From Mucilaginibacter_A sp964244955 (GTDB lineage Bacteria > Bacteroidota > Bacteroidia > Sphingobacteriales > Sphingobacteriaceae), in assembly GCA_964244955.1 (NCBI GenBank), contig CAXTKQ010000136.1:1-10190 (forward strand): a stretch of DNA of 10,190 nt, in the 5' to 3' direction. The first letter of the stretch is position 1. Each line of letters starts with the position of its first letter. Of the stretch, positions 1-6,557 are shown one piece after another. The position numbers were made by a program, and so were the translations under genes. The notes beneath the pieces are model-generated. The model did not search any database, was not told the origin of the DNA, and saw only the letters and a list, made by a program, of their open reading frames with translations.

Positions 1-324
1 GGCCGGTTGGAAGTTTCAAGATTAGAAAAGAACATCGGCATTTTAGGCATTGTTGCCGGTATCGCGCCGATGTTTGGTTTTTTGGGGACGATTGCCGGTG
101 TAATCAAAATTTTCTACGATATTTCTCAAACCGACAACATCAGCATGGGGGTTATTTCAGGCGGATTGTACGTAAAAATGGTAACTTCTGCTGCTGGTTT
201 ATTAGTTGGGATTGTGGCTTTTGTGGGCTACAACATCCTGCAAATGATGGTGGATAAAGTAATTTTGAAACTGGAAACCGATTCGGTAGAGTTTATTGAT
301 TTGTTAGAAGAACCAAGCAAATGA
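1..324 (+). CDS. exbB: ExbB/TolQ-family proton channel subunit (C-terminal part, 5' truncated by window edge)
   Basis: The reading frame is open from the first base, so this is the last 107 residues of a longer protein; the TTG at 7 is not a real start. ExbB/TolQ/MotA-family proteins form the inner-membrane proton channel that, with ExbD, powers TonB. Seen in the sequence: a hydrophobic segment at fragment residues 12-38 containing the family signature (AP at 22-23, GFLGT at 26-30, then IAGVIKIF). A polar stretch follows, then a second membrane segment at about 58-80 with the conserved SAAGLLVGI pattern that lines the pore, then a charged cytoplasmic tail. The stop overlaps the start of the next gene by 4 bases (ATGA), so translation is probably coupled to exbD. 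TolQ or a gliding-type motor subunit are alternatives, but exbD and tonB directly downstream favour ExbB. Confidence 0.9.
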   Translation, partial: GRLEVSRLEKNIGILGIVAGIAPMFGFLGTIAGVIKIFYDISQTDNISMGVISGGLYVKMVTSAAGLLVGIVAFVGYNILQMMVDKVILKLETDSVEFIDLLEEPSK

Positions 325-719
325 ATTTAAGAAAACGACATCTGCGCGCACACGCGGAAGTAAATACTTCGGCGATGAACGATATCATGTTTTTTTTGCT
401 GCTGTTTTTCCTGATCGCATCTACGGTAACCAATCCGAACGTGATCAAGTTGATGCTGCCAAAATCCTCGTCCGGCCAAGCCGTTTCTAAAAAAACCATT
501 ACGGTTTCCATCACCAAAGATTTGCGTTATTATGTTGATAAAAAGGAAGTTCCGATTGCAGATTTATCGGCCACGCTTCAATCTTACAAAAAATTAGCAA
601 CAGAATTGACGATTGTTTTGTACGTGGATAAAACCGTAGCGATACAAGATGTGGTGGAAGTGATGGACACCTCGCAAAAACTGAATATCAAATTAGTGCT
701 GGCAACAGAACCGAAATAA
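321..719 (+). CDS. exbD: ExbD/TolR-family biopolymer transport protein
   Basis: This is the partner of the upstream channel subunit. ExbD dimers sit inside the ExbB ring and couple proton flow to TonB. The 132-residue length is typical of the family. Seen: a basic cytoplasmic N-terminus (RKRHLRAH, residues 4-11), then one membrane helix at about 19-38 that starts with NDIMFFLLLFFLIAS. Asp21 sits at its cytoplasmic edge, where the family has its essential proton-binding aspartate. A periplasmic domain follows at about 45-132, with the usual ITVSITKDLRYYVDKKE beta pattern and a VVLYVD-like strand (TIVLYVDKT). The start at 321 is supported by the 4-base overlap with exbB. The stop TAA abuts the ATG of the next gene with no spacer, so the three genes form one operon. 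Confidence 0.93.
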   Translation: MNLRKRHLRAHAEVNTSAMNDIMFFLLLFFLIASTVTNPNVIKLMLPKSSSGQAVSKKTITVSITKDLRYYVDKKEVPIADLSATLQSYKKLATELTIVLYVDKTVAIQDVVEVMDTSQKLNIKLVLATEPK

Positions 720-1535
720 ATGGTACATCAGCAGGAAGAAAATAATTATCCGAAAGCTTTTTTGTTCACGGGCATTATCCTGGGGTTGTTTTTGCTGCTT
801 GCTTATCTGATTGTGTTTTCGATGCCGCCAAAACAGGAAGAAGGCACAGGCGGCATTTTGGTAAATTATGGCACCACGGACGAAGGCATGGGCAACGATT
901 ATATGAGTATGGAAGAGCCGTCTGTAGCCGAAAAAGCCAACAAAAGCAAACCCGACAAAATAAAGCCTGAAGCGCAACCAACCGAAAAAGTAAGCGCCGA
1001 TAACAGCGATAAAAAAGTAGTTACCCAAACTACCGAAGATGCGCCCGAAGTTGCGCCGAACAGCAAAAAACCCAGCACAACAGTTGCCACAAAAACAGAT
1101 GTAAAAGAAGCAAAACCGCAAATTAACCAAAACGCATTGTACAAAGGCAAAAAAAATGACGGCACCGGCGAAGGCGACGGAACAGGCAGCAAGCCCGGCA
1201 ACCAAGGGAAATTAACCGGCACAACCTTAACCAACAATTACAACGGCACTGGTTCGGGCAATGGCGGCAGTTTAAATATGTCGCAGCGGAACTTTTTAAC
1301 GAAACCCAGTGTTTCTGATGATAACCGCAGGGCCGGAAAAATTGTGGTGGACATTCGGGTGGACAAAAACGGCAATGTGGTTTATGCGCGCGCCGGTGCC
1401 CGTGGAACCACCATCAGCGACAGTGATTTACTGCAAAAATGCGAAACCGCGGTTATGAGTTCAAAATTAAACGCTTCCGAAAATGCACCGGACACACAAA
1501 TTGGAACGGTGGTTTTTGTGTTTAAAGTGCAGTAG
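720..1535 (+). CDS. tonB: TonB-like energy transducer
   Basis: This 271-residue protein most likely carries energy from the ExbB/ExbD motor across the periplasm to TonB-dependent outer-membrane receptors (SusC-like or siderophore receptors). Seen: a short cytoplasmic N-terminus, one membrane helix at residues 13-34, and a long low-complexity periplasmic linker. Residues 65-135 are rich in Lys, Pro and Glu; residues 142-186 are rich in Gly, Asn and Thr. A compact C-terminal domain at about 195-271 carries the strand pattern GKIVVDIRVDKNGNV (206-220), as in Bacteroidota TonB C-terminal domains. The canonical proteobacterial TonB box-binding residues are not clear, which is common in this phylum. 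The ATG directly abuts the exbD stop, so co-translation is likely. The Gly-rich linker could also suggest an AgmX/PglI-like or TolA-like role, but TonB is the best call. Confidence 0.85.
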   Translation: MVHQQEENNYPKAFLFTGIILGLFLLLAYLIVFSMPPKQEEGTGGILVNYGTTDEGMGNDYMSMEEPSVAEKANKSKPDKIKPEAQPTEKVSADNSDKKVVTQTTEDAPEVAPNSKKPSTTVATKTDVKEAKPQINQNALYKGKKNDGTGEGDGTGSKPGNQGKLTGTTLTNNYNGTGSGNGGSLNMSQRNFLTKPSVSDDNRRAGKIVVDIRVDKNGNVVYARAGARGTTISDSDLLQKCETAVMSSKLNASENAPDTQIGTVVFVFKVQ

Positions 1536-1540
1536 GAATA

Positions 1541-1628
1541 GTTGATGGTTAAGGGATCATAGTTTATGGTTTATTGCCATGATCTATTAACCATCACCGC
1601 ATGAACCATAAACTATGAACCATGAACT
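1541..1628. repeat. Degenerate 7-bp tandem units with two overlapping inverted repeats, between tonB and folC
   Basis: Four head-to-tail heptamers run through 1601-1628 (atgaacc, ataaact, atgaacc, atgaact). Two similar units lie in opposite orientation at 1561-1574. Together they give a perfect 15-bp inverted repeat, 1557-1571 against 1604-1618 (left arm TCATAGTTTATGGTT). A second inverted repeat, TGATGGTTAA at 1543-1552 against 1587-1596, interleaves with the first, with an inner GATCAT/ATGATC pair at 1555-1560 and 1579-1584. The two hairpins cannot form together as simple stems. No T-run follows, so this is not an ordinary intrinsic terminator. It may be an interspersed repeat family or a leader structure for folC, which starts 7 bases after the last unit. 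Confidence 0.8.
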
Positions 1629-1634
1629 TCTAAC

Positions 1635-2939
1635 ATGACCTACCAGCAAACGCTTGATTATCTGTACCAACAATTGCCGATGTTTACGCGTGTTGGCACT
1701 TCGGCATTTAAAAAAGATTTGACAAATACCTTGTTGCTTTGCGAAAAACTGGGCAACCCGCAGCAGCAGTTTAAAAGCGTGCATGTTGGCGGCACCAACG
1801 GCAAGGGTTCAACCTCGCATATGCTGGCAGCAGTTTTGCAAATGGCGGGTTATAAAACGGGTTTGTACACTTCGCCCCACCTCAAAGATTTTCGGGAACG
1901 GATTCGGATCAATGGCGAAATGATTCCGGAGCAGGAAGTAGTTGATTTTGTTGCATCACAACAGGAAAATATCAACAAAATTGAACCTTCTTTTTTTGAG
2001 ATGACTGTTGCAATGGCTTTTGACTATTTCGCCTGGCAAAAAGTGGACATTGCCGTGATTGAAGTTGGCTTGGGCGGAAGACTGGATTCGACAAACGTAG
2101 TTACGCCACTGCTTTCGGTAATTACCAATATTGGTTGGGACCACATGAATTTATTGGGGAATACTTTGCAGGAGATTGCATCGGAGAAAGCCGGCATCAT
2201 CAAACCAAAAGTTCCGGTTGTGATCGGTGAATATCAAGCAGAAGTTGCTGAAATTTTTATAGCGAAAGCAAAACAGGAAAACGCAGCTATTCGCTTTGCT
2301 TCGGAAGAATGGGTTTTGCAAAAAGCTGAAAAACCTAACGTACTTTCGGAATATTTAGAAGTTTTGGTACAGCCGAAAATCCCTTTGGGTGTGGATTTAA
2401 ACTCGCTTTTTGAACTGGATTTGACCGGATTGTATCAGCTTAAAAATTTAAAAACGGTACTTTCAAGTTTGGATGAACTACAAAAGCAAGGTTTCAACCT
2501 TACTTACGATACTGTTTTTACCGCCCTAAAACAAGTGAAAACCCTGACCGGACTGAACGGAAGGTGGCAAACATTAAGCACACACCCTTTGATTGTTTGC
2601 GATACCGGCCACAATTTTGAGGGCATAAAAGAAGTATTGGAAAATATTGCTGCCACGCCGCACCAACATTTACATGTTGTAATTGGCATGGTGAATGATA
2701 AAGACAGCAGCAAAATCCTTCCTTTGCTCCCCCCAAAAGCAACTTATTACTTTTGCAAACCAGATATTCCGCGTGGTTTGGCAGCCGAAACATTAAAAGT
2801 GCAAGCCGAAAAGTTTAATTTGCAAGGCACCAATTTTGATACGGTAAAAGAAGCATTGGCCGCCGCAAAACAAAACGCACGTCCTGATGATCTTATTTTT
2901 GTTGGCGGAAGCACATTTGTGGTGGCAGAAGTTGTTTAG
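1635..2939 (+). CDS. folC: Bifunctional dihydrofolate synthase / folylpolyglutamate synthase
   Basis: FolC is a cytoplasmic, ATP-dependent ligase of the Mur ligase fold. It adds glutamate to dihydropteroate to make dihydrofolate, and then adds gamma-glutamates to reduced folates. The 434 residues match the usual length of about 420-440. Seen: the P-loop GGTNGKGS at 52-59; TSPHLKDFRERIRING at 79-94; the GLGGRLDSTN motif at 145-154; GWDH at 167-170; SEKAGIIKP at 183-191, with the lysine expected to be carbamylated in this family; and the C-terminal domain markers GLNGRWQ (306-312) and DTGHN (323-327). All key motifs are intact. The gene stands 99 bp behind tonB in the same direction, separated by the heptamer repeat, so it may have its own promoter or be read through from the exb operon. 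It has no functional link to either neighbour. Confidence 0.97.
   Translation: MTYQQTLDYLYQQLPMFTRVGTSAFKKDLTNTLLLCEKLGNPQQQFKSVHVGGTNGKGSTSHMLAAVLQMAGYKTGLYTSPHLKDFRERIRINGEMIPEQEVVDFVASQQENINKIEPSFFEMTVAMAFDYFAWQKVDIAVIEVGLGGRLDSTNVVTPLLSVITNIGWDHMNLLGNTLQEIASEKAGIIKPKVPVVIGEYQAEVAEIFIAKAKQENAAIRFASEEWVLQKAEKPNVLSEYLEVLVQPKIPLGVDLNSLFELDLTGLYQLKNLKTVLSSLDELQKQGFNLTYDTVFTALKQVKTLTGLNGRWQTLSTHPLIVCDTGHNFEGIKEVLENIAATPHQHLHVVIGMVNDKDSSKILPLLPPKATYYFCKPDIPRGLAAETLKVQAEKFNLQGTNFDTVKEALAAAKQNARPDDLIFVGGSTFVVAEVV
2845..2856 (+). repeat. 12-mer repeat copy inside folC
   Basis: An exact TAAAAGAAGCAT lies within folC, where it encodes Val-Lys-Glu-Ala-Leu codons (gtA AAA GAA GCA Ttg). An 11-base version (TAAAAGAAGCA) occurs in tonB at 1102-1112, also in a Val-Lys-Glu-Ala context. 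These two copies may be simple results of common codons. Confidence 0.45.
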
Positions 2940-3036
2940 CCATTTTTAGGAAAATAAATAGGCAAAAATTAAACGCTTCATAATGAAAAGTTTAATCTCG
3001 AAAGCTTGATTTTTCTCAAATTTTTTGATTTTTTAT
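2940..3036. other. folC-tRNA spacer, A+T-rich, weak hairpin
   Basis: The region holds no gene. ATTAAAC (2968-2974) can pair with GTTTAAT (2990-2996), and inside it TTCA pairs with TGAA across a TAA loop. The T-rich stretch that follows begins about 15 bases later rather than directly after the stem, so a folC terminator here is possible but weak. The stretch then runs into the tRNA promoter. Confidence 0.3.
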
Positions 3037-3066
3037 TTTGCATTGCTGATAAAAATCCTACTTTTG
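3037..3066 (+). promoter_or_regulatory. Bacteroidota-type housekeeping promoter for tRNA-Pro
   Basis: TACTTTTG at 3059-3066 is an exact match to the Bacteroidota -7 consensus TAnnTTTG. It is preceded, 18 bases upstream, by a TTTG at 3037-3040 as the -33 element. The predicted start of transcription lies a few bases before the mature tRNA 5' end at 3077, as expected for a tRNA gene with a very short leader. The match to the consensus is seen; its use is inferred from position. Confidence 0.75.
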
Positions 3067-3076
3067 CAATCCCAAA

Positions 3077-3150
3077 CGGGATGTAGCGTAGCCCGGTATC
3101 GCGCCACATTTGGGATGTGGAGGCCGCAGGTTCGAATCCTGCCATCCCGA
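3077..3150 (+). tRNA. trnP-UGG: tRNA-Pro, anticodon UGG
   Basis: The full cloverleaf can be drawn. The acceptor stem CGGGATG (3077-3083) pairs with CATCCCG (3143-3149), followed by discriminator A at 3150. The D arm starts at 3086. The anticodon stem CCACA (3104-3108) pairs with TGTGG (3116-3120) around loop TTTGGGA (3109-3115), placing TGG at 3111-3113. The T arm GCAGG-TTCGAAT-CCTGC ends at 3142. The 3' CCA is not encoded, so it must be added by CCA-adding enzyme. Anticodon UGG decodes proline CCA/CCG and, with U34 modification, probably all CCN codons. The gene has its own promoter and terminator, so it is a single-gene transcription unit. Confidence 0.97.
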
Positions 3151-3170
3151 CTGATTCCCGTACCGGGGAA

Positions 3171-3206
3171 AATAACCTGAAGAATTATCCTTCAGGTTAT
3201 TTTTTT
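3171..3206 (+). terminator. Strong intrinsic terminator after tRNA-Pro
   Basis: AATAACCTGAAG (3171-3182) pairs perfectly over 12 bp with CTTCAGGTTATT (3190-3201), with a 7-base loop, and runs straight into a T-run at 3200-3206. It starts 20 bases after the tRNA discriminator base and should isolate the tRNA from the downstream polysaccharide gene. Confidence 0.9.
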
Positions 3207-3515
3207 ATCTCCCCCCTCCTCCTATAAAAGCTTTAATTGTTTTTTTACGATTCAAATACAATTTACCAATATTGTATATATTTTACTTTGTAACCTTATT
3301 TTATATTTGTACAAAAAGATAAATAAAAACTTACAAATATTTTATTTCTTAAAAAGTTGTCATTTGATTTTTTTCTGTTTTAATATTATATTTTTCATAA
3401 ACTAAATATAACTTTTAAAATCTTTTTTGAAACTTAAAACGTATATATAGGATTTAAACCCGAAAGATTTAAAGCATTTTTATCATACAATAATTATAAA
3501 AGTATTTTATCCAAA
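3207..3515. other. A+T-rich 309-bp intergenic region upstream of the WecG-family gene
   Basis: No gene, RNA or mobile element is visible. The stretch is markedly richer in A+T than the flanking genes, with many T and A runs. It should contain the promoter of the + strand glycosyltransferase. Two -7-like elements are present: TATATTTG at 3302-3309, which has no good -33 partner, and TATATTTT at 3387-3394, listed separately. A long untranslated leader of 100-200 nt is therefore possible. Confidence 0.5.
3363..3394 (+). promoter_or_regulatory. Candidate Bacteroidota promoter for the WecG-family gene
   Basis: TTTG at 3363-3366 (-33 type) lies 20 bases before TATATTTT at 3387-3394, which matches the -7 consensus TAnnTTTG at 7 of 8 positions. 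It would give a leader of roughly 115 nt before the ATG at 3516. In such A+T-rich DNA, matches of this quality arise by chance, so confidence is low. Confidence 0.3.
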
Positions 3516-4283
3516 ATGAGTGAGGTTATCAGTGATTATGCAGGTTATCGTTTGTTTACAAAACCTTTGGATGATTTGCCAAACCTGCCTAAAATTGTGA
3601 TAAACACAATTAACCAATATTCATTTTGCCTTGCCGAAAAAGAACCTGAGTTTAAGAATGCGTTATTAGAATCGGAAGTTTTACTGCCGGACGGTGTTGG
3701 GATAGTTGCTGCTGTACGGCTGCAGAGCGGACAAAAAATAAAAAAAATATCTGGTTCAAACTTGCATTATTATTTATTAAACAAGCTGAACCAAGAATAC
3801 GGAAGCTGCTTTTACTTAGGTTCTTCCAACAATACTTTAGAAAAAATAAAAGAAAGGATTGCATTAGAATATCCAAACATCAGGGTAGGAACCTACTCGC
3901 CCCCGTTTAAACCTGCTTTTTCTGATGAAGATAATTCTCAAATGATTGATGCAATCAACCAGTTTAAACCAGATGCTTTATTTGTAGGCATGACTGCGCC
4001 AAAACAGGAAAAATGGGCCGTTGCGCACAAAAAAGAATTAGATACAAAAATCATCAGTTCTGTGGGCGCTGTTTTTGATTTTTATGCCGGTACAATGAAC
4101 CGTCCAAGTAACTTTTGGATAAATATGGGTTTTGAATGGTTAGGACGATTTATTAATGAGCCCAAACGCATGTGGAAAAGATACTTGTATTATGGGCCTG
4201 TTTTTATTTATATTTTAATAAAGTACAAAATTAAAAATCGCCTTTTCCGTAATTCAACAACACTTACCCAAAGGAGTGCTTAA
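3516..4283 (+). CDS. WecG/TagA/CpsF-family glycosyltransferase
   Basis: Family members (GT26) transfer a sugar such as ManNAc (TagA) or ManNAcA (WecG) from a nucleotide donor to an undecaprenyl-diphosphate-linked acceptor at the cytoplasmic face of the membrane. This is an early step in glycan repeat assembly. Seen in 255 residues: INTINQYSF at 29-37; LLPDGVGIV at 56-64 with Asp59 at the catalytic-base position known from TagA; GMTAPKQEKW at 158-167; GAVFDFYAG at 184-192; and a C-terminal region RPSNFWINMGFEWLGRFINE followed by PKRMWKRY. The last part, about residues 200-245, is basic and hydrophobic and corresponds to the membrane-docking appendage of TagA. The gene faces the minus-strand cluster, so it has its own promoter. 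The exact donor and acceptor cannot be told from sequence. Confidence 0.93.
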   Translation: MSEVISDYAGYRLFTKPLDDLPNLPKIVINTINQYSFCLAEKEPEFKNALLESEVLLPDGVGIVAAVRLQSGQKIKKISGSNLHYYLLNKLNQEYGSCFYLGSSNNTLEKIKERIALEYPNIRVGTYSPPFKPAFSDEDNSQMIDAINQFKPDALFVGMTAPKQEKWAVAHKKELDTKIISSVGAVFDFYAGTMNRPSNFWINMGFEWLGRFINEPKRMWKRYLYYGPVFIYILIKYKIKNRLFRNSTTLTQRSA

Positions 4284-4303
4284 ATTAGCGATGTTGATCT
4301 TAA

Positions 4304-4327
4304 AATGCTTCTTTTAACCTATAAAAA
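4304..4327 (-). repeat. Copy of the dispersed 12-mer repeat with extended homology
   Basis: The minus strand carries TAAAAGAAGCAT (4305-4316 on the + strand as its complement). The surrounding 24 bases match 7843-7866 with only three differences, so the two copies are related over more than the core. This copy lies between the convergent ends of the WecG-family gene and the minus-strand cluster. Unlike the 7844-7905 copy, it lacks an inverted partner arm and so looks like a half element. Confidence 0.7.
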
Positions 4328-4374
4328 CCCATCTTGAGAAAGAGAGTTGGAAAAATATATGGAAACCAATTAAT

Positions 4375-4393
4375 TGGAAAATCAGGTTTTCCA
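4375..4393 (-). other. Short hairpin at the 3' end of the minus-strand cluster
   Basis: TGGAAAA (4375-4381) pairs with TTTTCCA (4387-4393) around a 5-base loop that contains part of the stop codon region. It is next to a perfect 12-bp palindrome CCAATTAATTGG at 4366-4377. These may help end minus-strand transcription, but there is no clean U-run, so a terminator call is weak. Confidence 0.25.
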
Positions 4394-5353
4394 CTTGGAT
4401 AATTTAATGGGATGGATGTACAATTTATCTACCGGAAATTTTTGCATTAACTCAGTTAAGTTATGGTTATACGGTTTCATGTCCGCATTATAATTGTTGA
4501 TTTCCTGCGGTGTGTAAAGCCAGTAAATTTGCCCGCGTTTGCCAATTTTATCTTCTGTAACTACTTCTTTTGCAGCCAATAATAACGCTGTTGGTATCGC
4601 AAATTCTACAAAAAGTTTGTTGGTGGCAAACACGCCGCAATAATGGCAAAACTTTTTGATGGTATATTTTGATACAATTACAATATCAGAATACGAACCC
4701 ACAACAGGATAAACCAATGGAAACTTTTTAAAGTAAGAAGTTAAATGAGACGCATATTTTATAGTTGCAGATGTAAGAGGAAAAACATCGCCATGCAAAT
4801 CATGGTAGCTTACCGGCTGCACTTTGTAACCATGCTTTTCCAGGATTGTTTCCGCCTCGCGGTATGACGGCATTTCATCGGCATTCTCAACACCGTAAGC
4901 TTTATGTTCGTAACTTTCAACCAGTTCTTTAATCTTGCACCAATGCCAGCGCGGTTTCCCGGTAATACTTTTTACTGGTAAAAAACGCAAAGTTTCATTA
5001 TTGGTCAAATTGTGCAACGTATGGATTTCGGGAATGTAACTTGTATCTGCATCTAAGTGAAAATATTCCTGGTAATTGTTTTCGTTGATCGCCGGATTGA
5101 GGATCAAATCATCGCCGATAAAAAAATAATGTTCGTACTTTTCGTCAAAGTACTTTTTAAAACCTTGTGCCAAATAACCCTGAAAGTGCTGCGAACTTTC
5201 GTAAACCGGGATCACATTTGGTTTATCGCCTTCGTAAAACGGCACCAAATGATAAATATTTGAGAAACGGCCTTGATAAAGTTTCTCCAAAACTTCAATA
5301 TTCTTATTGTACTTGTGGTTAAAAACGAAAATAAGTGCAACTTTACCTTTCAT
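4382..5353 (-). CDS. Unrecognised protein of the polysaccharide cluster, possibly a divergent GT-A-type glycosyltransferase
   Basis: I do not recognise a named family. The 323-residue protein has no signal peptide or clear membrane helix. It begins with a beta-strand-like KVALIFVFNHKYNKNIEVLE, resembling the opening of a nucleotide-sugar-binding fold. YFFIGDDLILNPAINE (77-92) resembles the metal-binding DxD region of GT-A enzymes, with Asp81-Asp82. A later conserved-looking block, VGSYSDIVIV then FCHYCGVFATNKLFVEFAIP (roughly 217-253), contains two cysteines and a helix-like stretch. It is the last gene of the minus-strand cluster, 43 bases after the GT4 gene, and ends 98 bases from the convergent WecG-family gene. 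Position and the GDD motif suggest a role in glycan synthesis. That is inference; a sugar-modifying or acceptor-binding protein is also possible. Confidence 0.6.
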   Translation of the reverse strand: MKGKVALIFVFNHKYNKNIEVLEKLYQGRFSNIYHLVPFYEGDKPNVIPVYESSQHFQGYLAQGFKKYFDEKYEHYFFIGDDLILNPAINENNYQEYFHLDADTSYIPEIHTLHNLTNNETLRFLPVKSITGKPRWHWCKIKELVESYEHKAYGVENADEMPSYREAETILEKHGYKVQPVSYHDLHGDVFPLTSATIKYASHLTSYFKKFPLVYPVVGSYSDIVIVSKYTIKKFCHYCGVFATNKLFVEFAIPTALLLAAKEVVTEDKIGKRGQIYWLYTPQEINNYNADMKPYNHNLTELMQKFPVDKLYIHPIKLSKWKT

Positions 5354-5396
5354 TCAGCTAATGGTTTTAAAATTATTAAATACGGTTAATTTACAA

Positions 5397-6557
5397 TTAC
5401 GGGTTTTTTCCCTCGTTAATAACTTCAGTATAAATGGTTAAAAGCTGTTTTAAGTTTTGATCGGCCGTGTAAAAATCCTGGTAAGTTTTTCGGGCGTTTA
5501 ACTCATATTGATGCTTTTTTTCTTTGCTAAAGTTGGCCCAATTTTCCAAACAACTTTTTAAACCGACTTCTTTCGGTTCAAAAAGCAATCCATTGTATTC
5601 CGGCACAACCATCGTTTCCATAGCACCTAACTTGGATGCCAATACCGGCAAACCTTGGGCAAAAGCTTCGATAATCGTCAAGGGCATTCCTTCAAACCAA
5701 ACCGAAGGAAAAACCAATGCCGAACAAGTTTGCATCAAAGTAAAAACTTCAGTTTTAGTTTTAATCCCCAGAAATTCTATGTTTGAATGCTTGGAACTAT
5801 AATGTTGTACTTCTTCTTTCAACGGGCCATCTCCTGCTATTTTAATTTTATATGGAGACGAAGAAAACACCGATAAAAGAAGCATCAGCCCCTTTTCTTC
5901 GGATAATCGCCCAACATATAAAAACTCATCCGAGCGTTGTTTTTCTTCCTGATCTGGAACCGAAACAAAGTTTGGTTTAATTACAATTTGATTGACAGAT
6001 AACCGCAATTGTGAAGTTTGGAACAATTGCTTTGCATGTTCGCTCAATACAATGTACCGGTTCGGAATTTTCCATGTTCCCAATTTTTTCTGGATAAACA
6101 TGGATAAACCCAACCAAAAAGTAATCAACTTAGAATTTTTATAAACGCCCAATTTTACTGCTTTCCACGGAAACTTTTGGTGGAGGGAATCCAGAAAAAG
6201 CTGTCCATTATTAAAAAGTGTTCCTGAAGGGCAAAGCAACCGAAAATTATGAATGGTGATAACGAAAGGAACTTTACTTCTTTTAATGGCATAAATTACA
6301 GATGCCGAACCGCCAAAATGCAAGTTGTGAATATGCACAATATCCGGACGAAAGCTGGCCAATTTGGATTTTGTTTTGAAGTACGATTGTAAGTTGAACG
6401 GCAATTGCAACAACTTTAACAAAACATTTTTGTGGTTGTCGAAAACTAATAATTCTACCTCAACCCCGGCGGTTTGTAGCAGTTTTATTTCTTCGGCAAC
6501 AACCGTATCTTCCCCGCCTTTGTACTGGTATTGGGTATGGATTACTAAAACTTTCAC
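5397..6557 (-). CDS. GT4-family glycosyltransferase (GT-B fold)
   Basis: This retaining glycosyltransferase probably adds a sugar from a nucleotide donor to the growing lipid-linked glycan in the cytoplasm. Seen in 386 residues: an N-terminal Rossmann domain starting MKVLVIHTQYQYKGGEDTVV with the glycine-rich acceptor-side GGED at 14-17; PDIVHIHNLH at 71-80; IHNFRLLCP at 102-110; and the C-terminal donor-binding domain with YVGRLSEEKG (214-223), IAGDGPLKEEV (240-250) and the EX7E pair Glu289/Glu297 in FEGMPLTIIEAFAQGLPV. All are hallmark GT4 features. It starts with GTG, which shares its first G with the TAG stop of the upstream mutase-like gene (TAGTG), so translation is probably coupled. 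No earlier in-frame start is needed, because MKVLVIHTQ is a natural N-terminus. The sugar specificity cannot be read from the sequence. Confidence 0.94.
   Translation of the reverse strand: MKVLVIHTQYQYKGGEDTVVAEEIKLLQTAGVEVELLVFDNHKNVLLKLLQLPFNLQSYFKTKSKLASFRPDIVHIHNLHFGGSASVIYAIKRSKVPFVITIHNFRLLCPSGTLFNNGQLFLDSLHQKFPWKAVKLGVYKNSKLITFWLGLSMFIQKKLGTWKIPNRYIVLSEHAKQLFQTSQLRLSVNQIVIKPNFVSVPDQEEKQRSDEFLYVGRLSEEKGLMLLLSVFSSSPYKIKIAGDGPLKEEVQHYSSKHSNIEFLGIKTKTEVFTLMQTCSALVFPSVWFEGMPLTIIEAFAQGLPVLASKLGAMETMVVPEYNGLLFEPKEVGLKSCLENWANFSKEKKHQYELNARKTYQDFYTADQNLKQLLTIYTEVINEGKNP
5874..5885 (+). repeat. 12-mer repeat copy inside the GT4 gene
   Basis: An exact TAAAAGAAGCAT is read on the + strand, antisense to the GT4 gene, where the opposite strand encodes Met-Leu-Leu-Leu. 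The match to the intergenic copy at 7890-7906 extends to 17 bases (ccgaTAAAAGAAGCATC). Confidence 0.55.

Noticed and set aside
693..1205. Long open frame on the minus strand opposite tonB
   Set aside because: It is a shadow of the Lys/Gly-rich tonB linker read in reverse, with a compositionally odd Phe/Cys/Ala-rich product and no domain. The exbD and tonB reading on the other strand is unambiguous.
2968..2996. Possible folC terminator hairpin
   Set aside because: The stem is broken by an internal loop and is not followed directly by a T-run.
3302..3309. TATATTTG, a perfect -7-type element
   Set aside because: No TTTG-like -33 element lies 17-23 bases upstream, and in such A+T-rich DNA isolated matches are expected. 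It was kept only as a remark in the intergenic entry.
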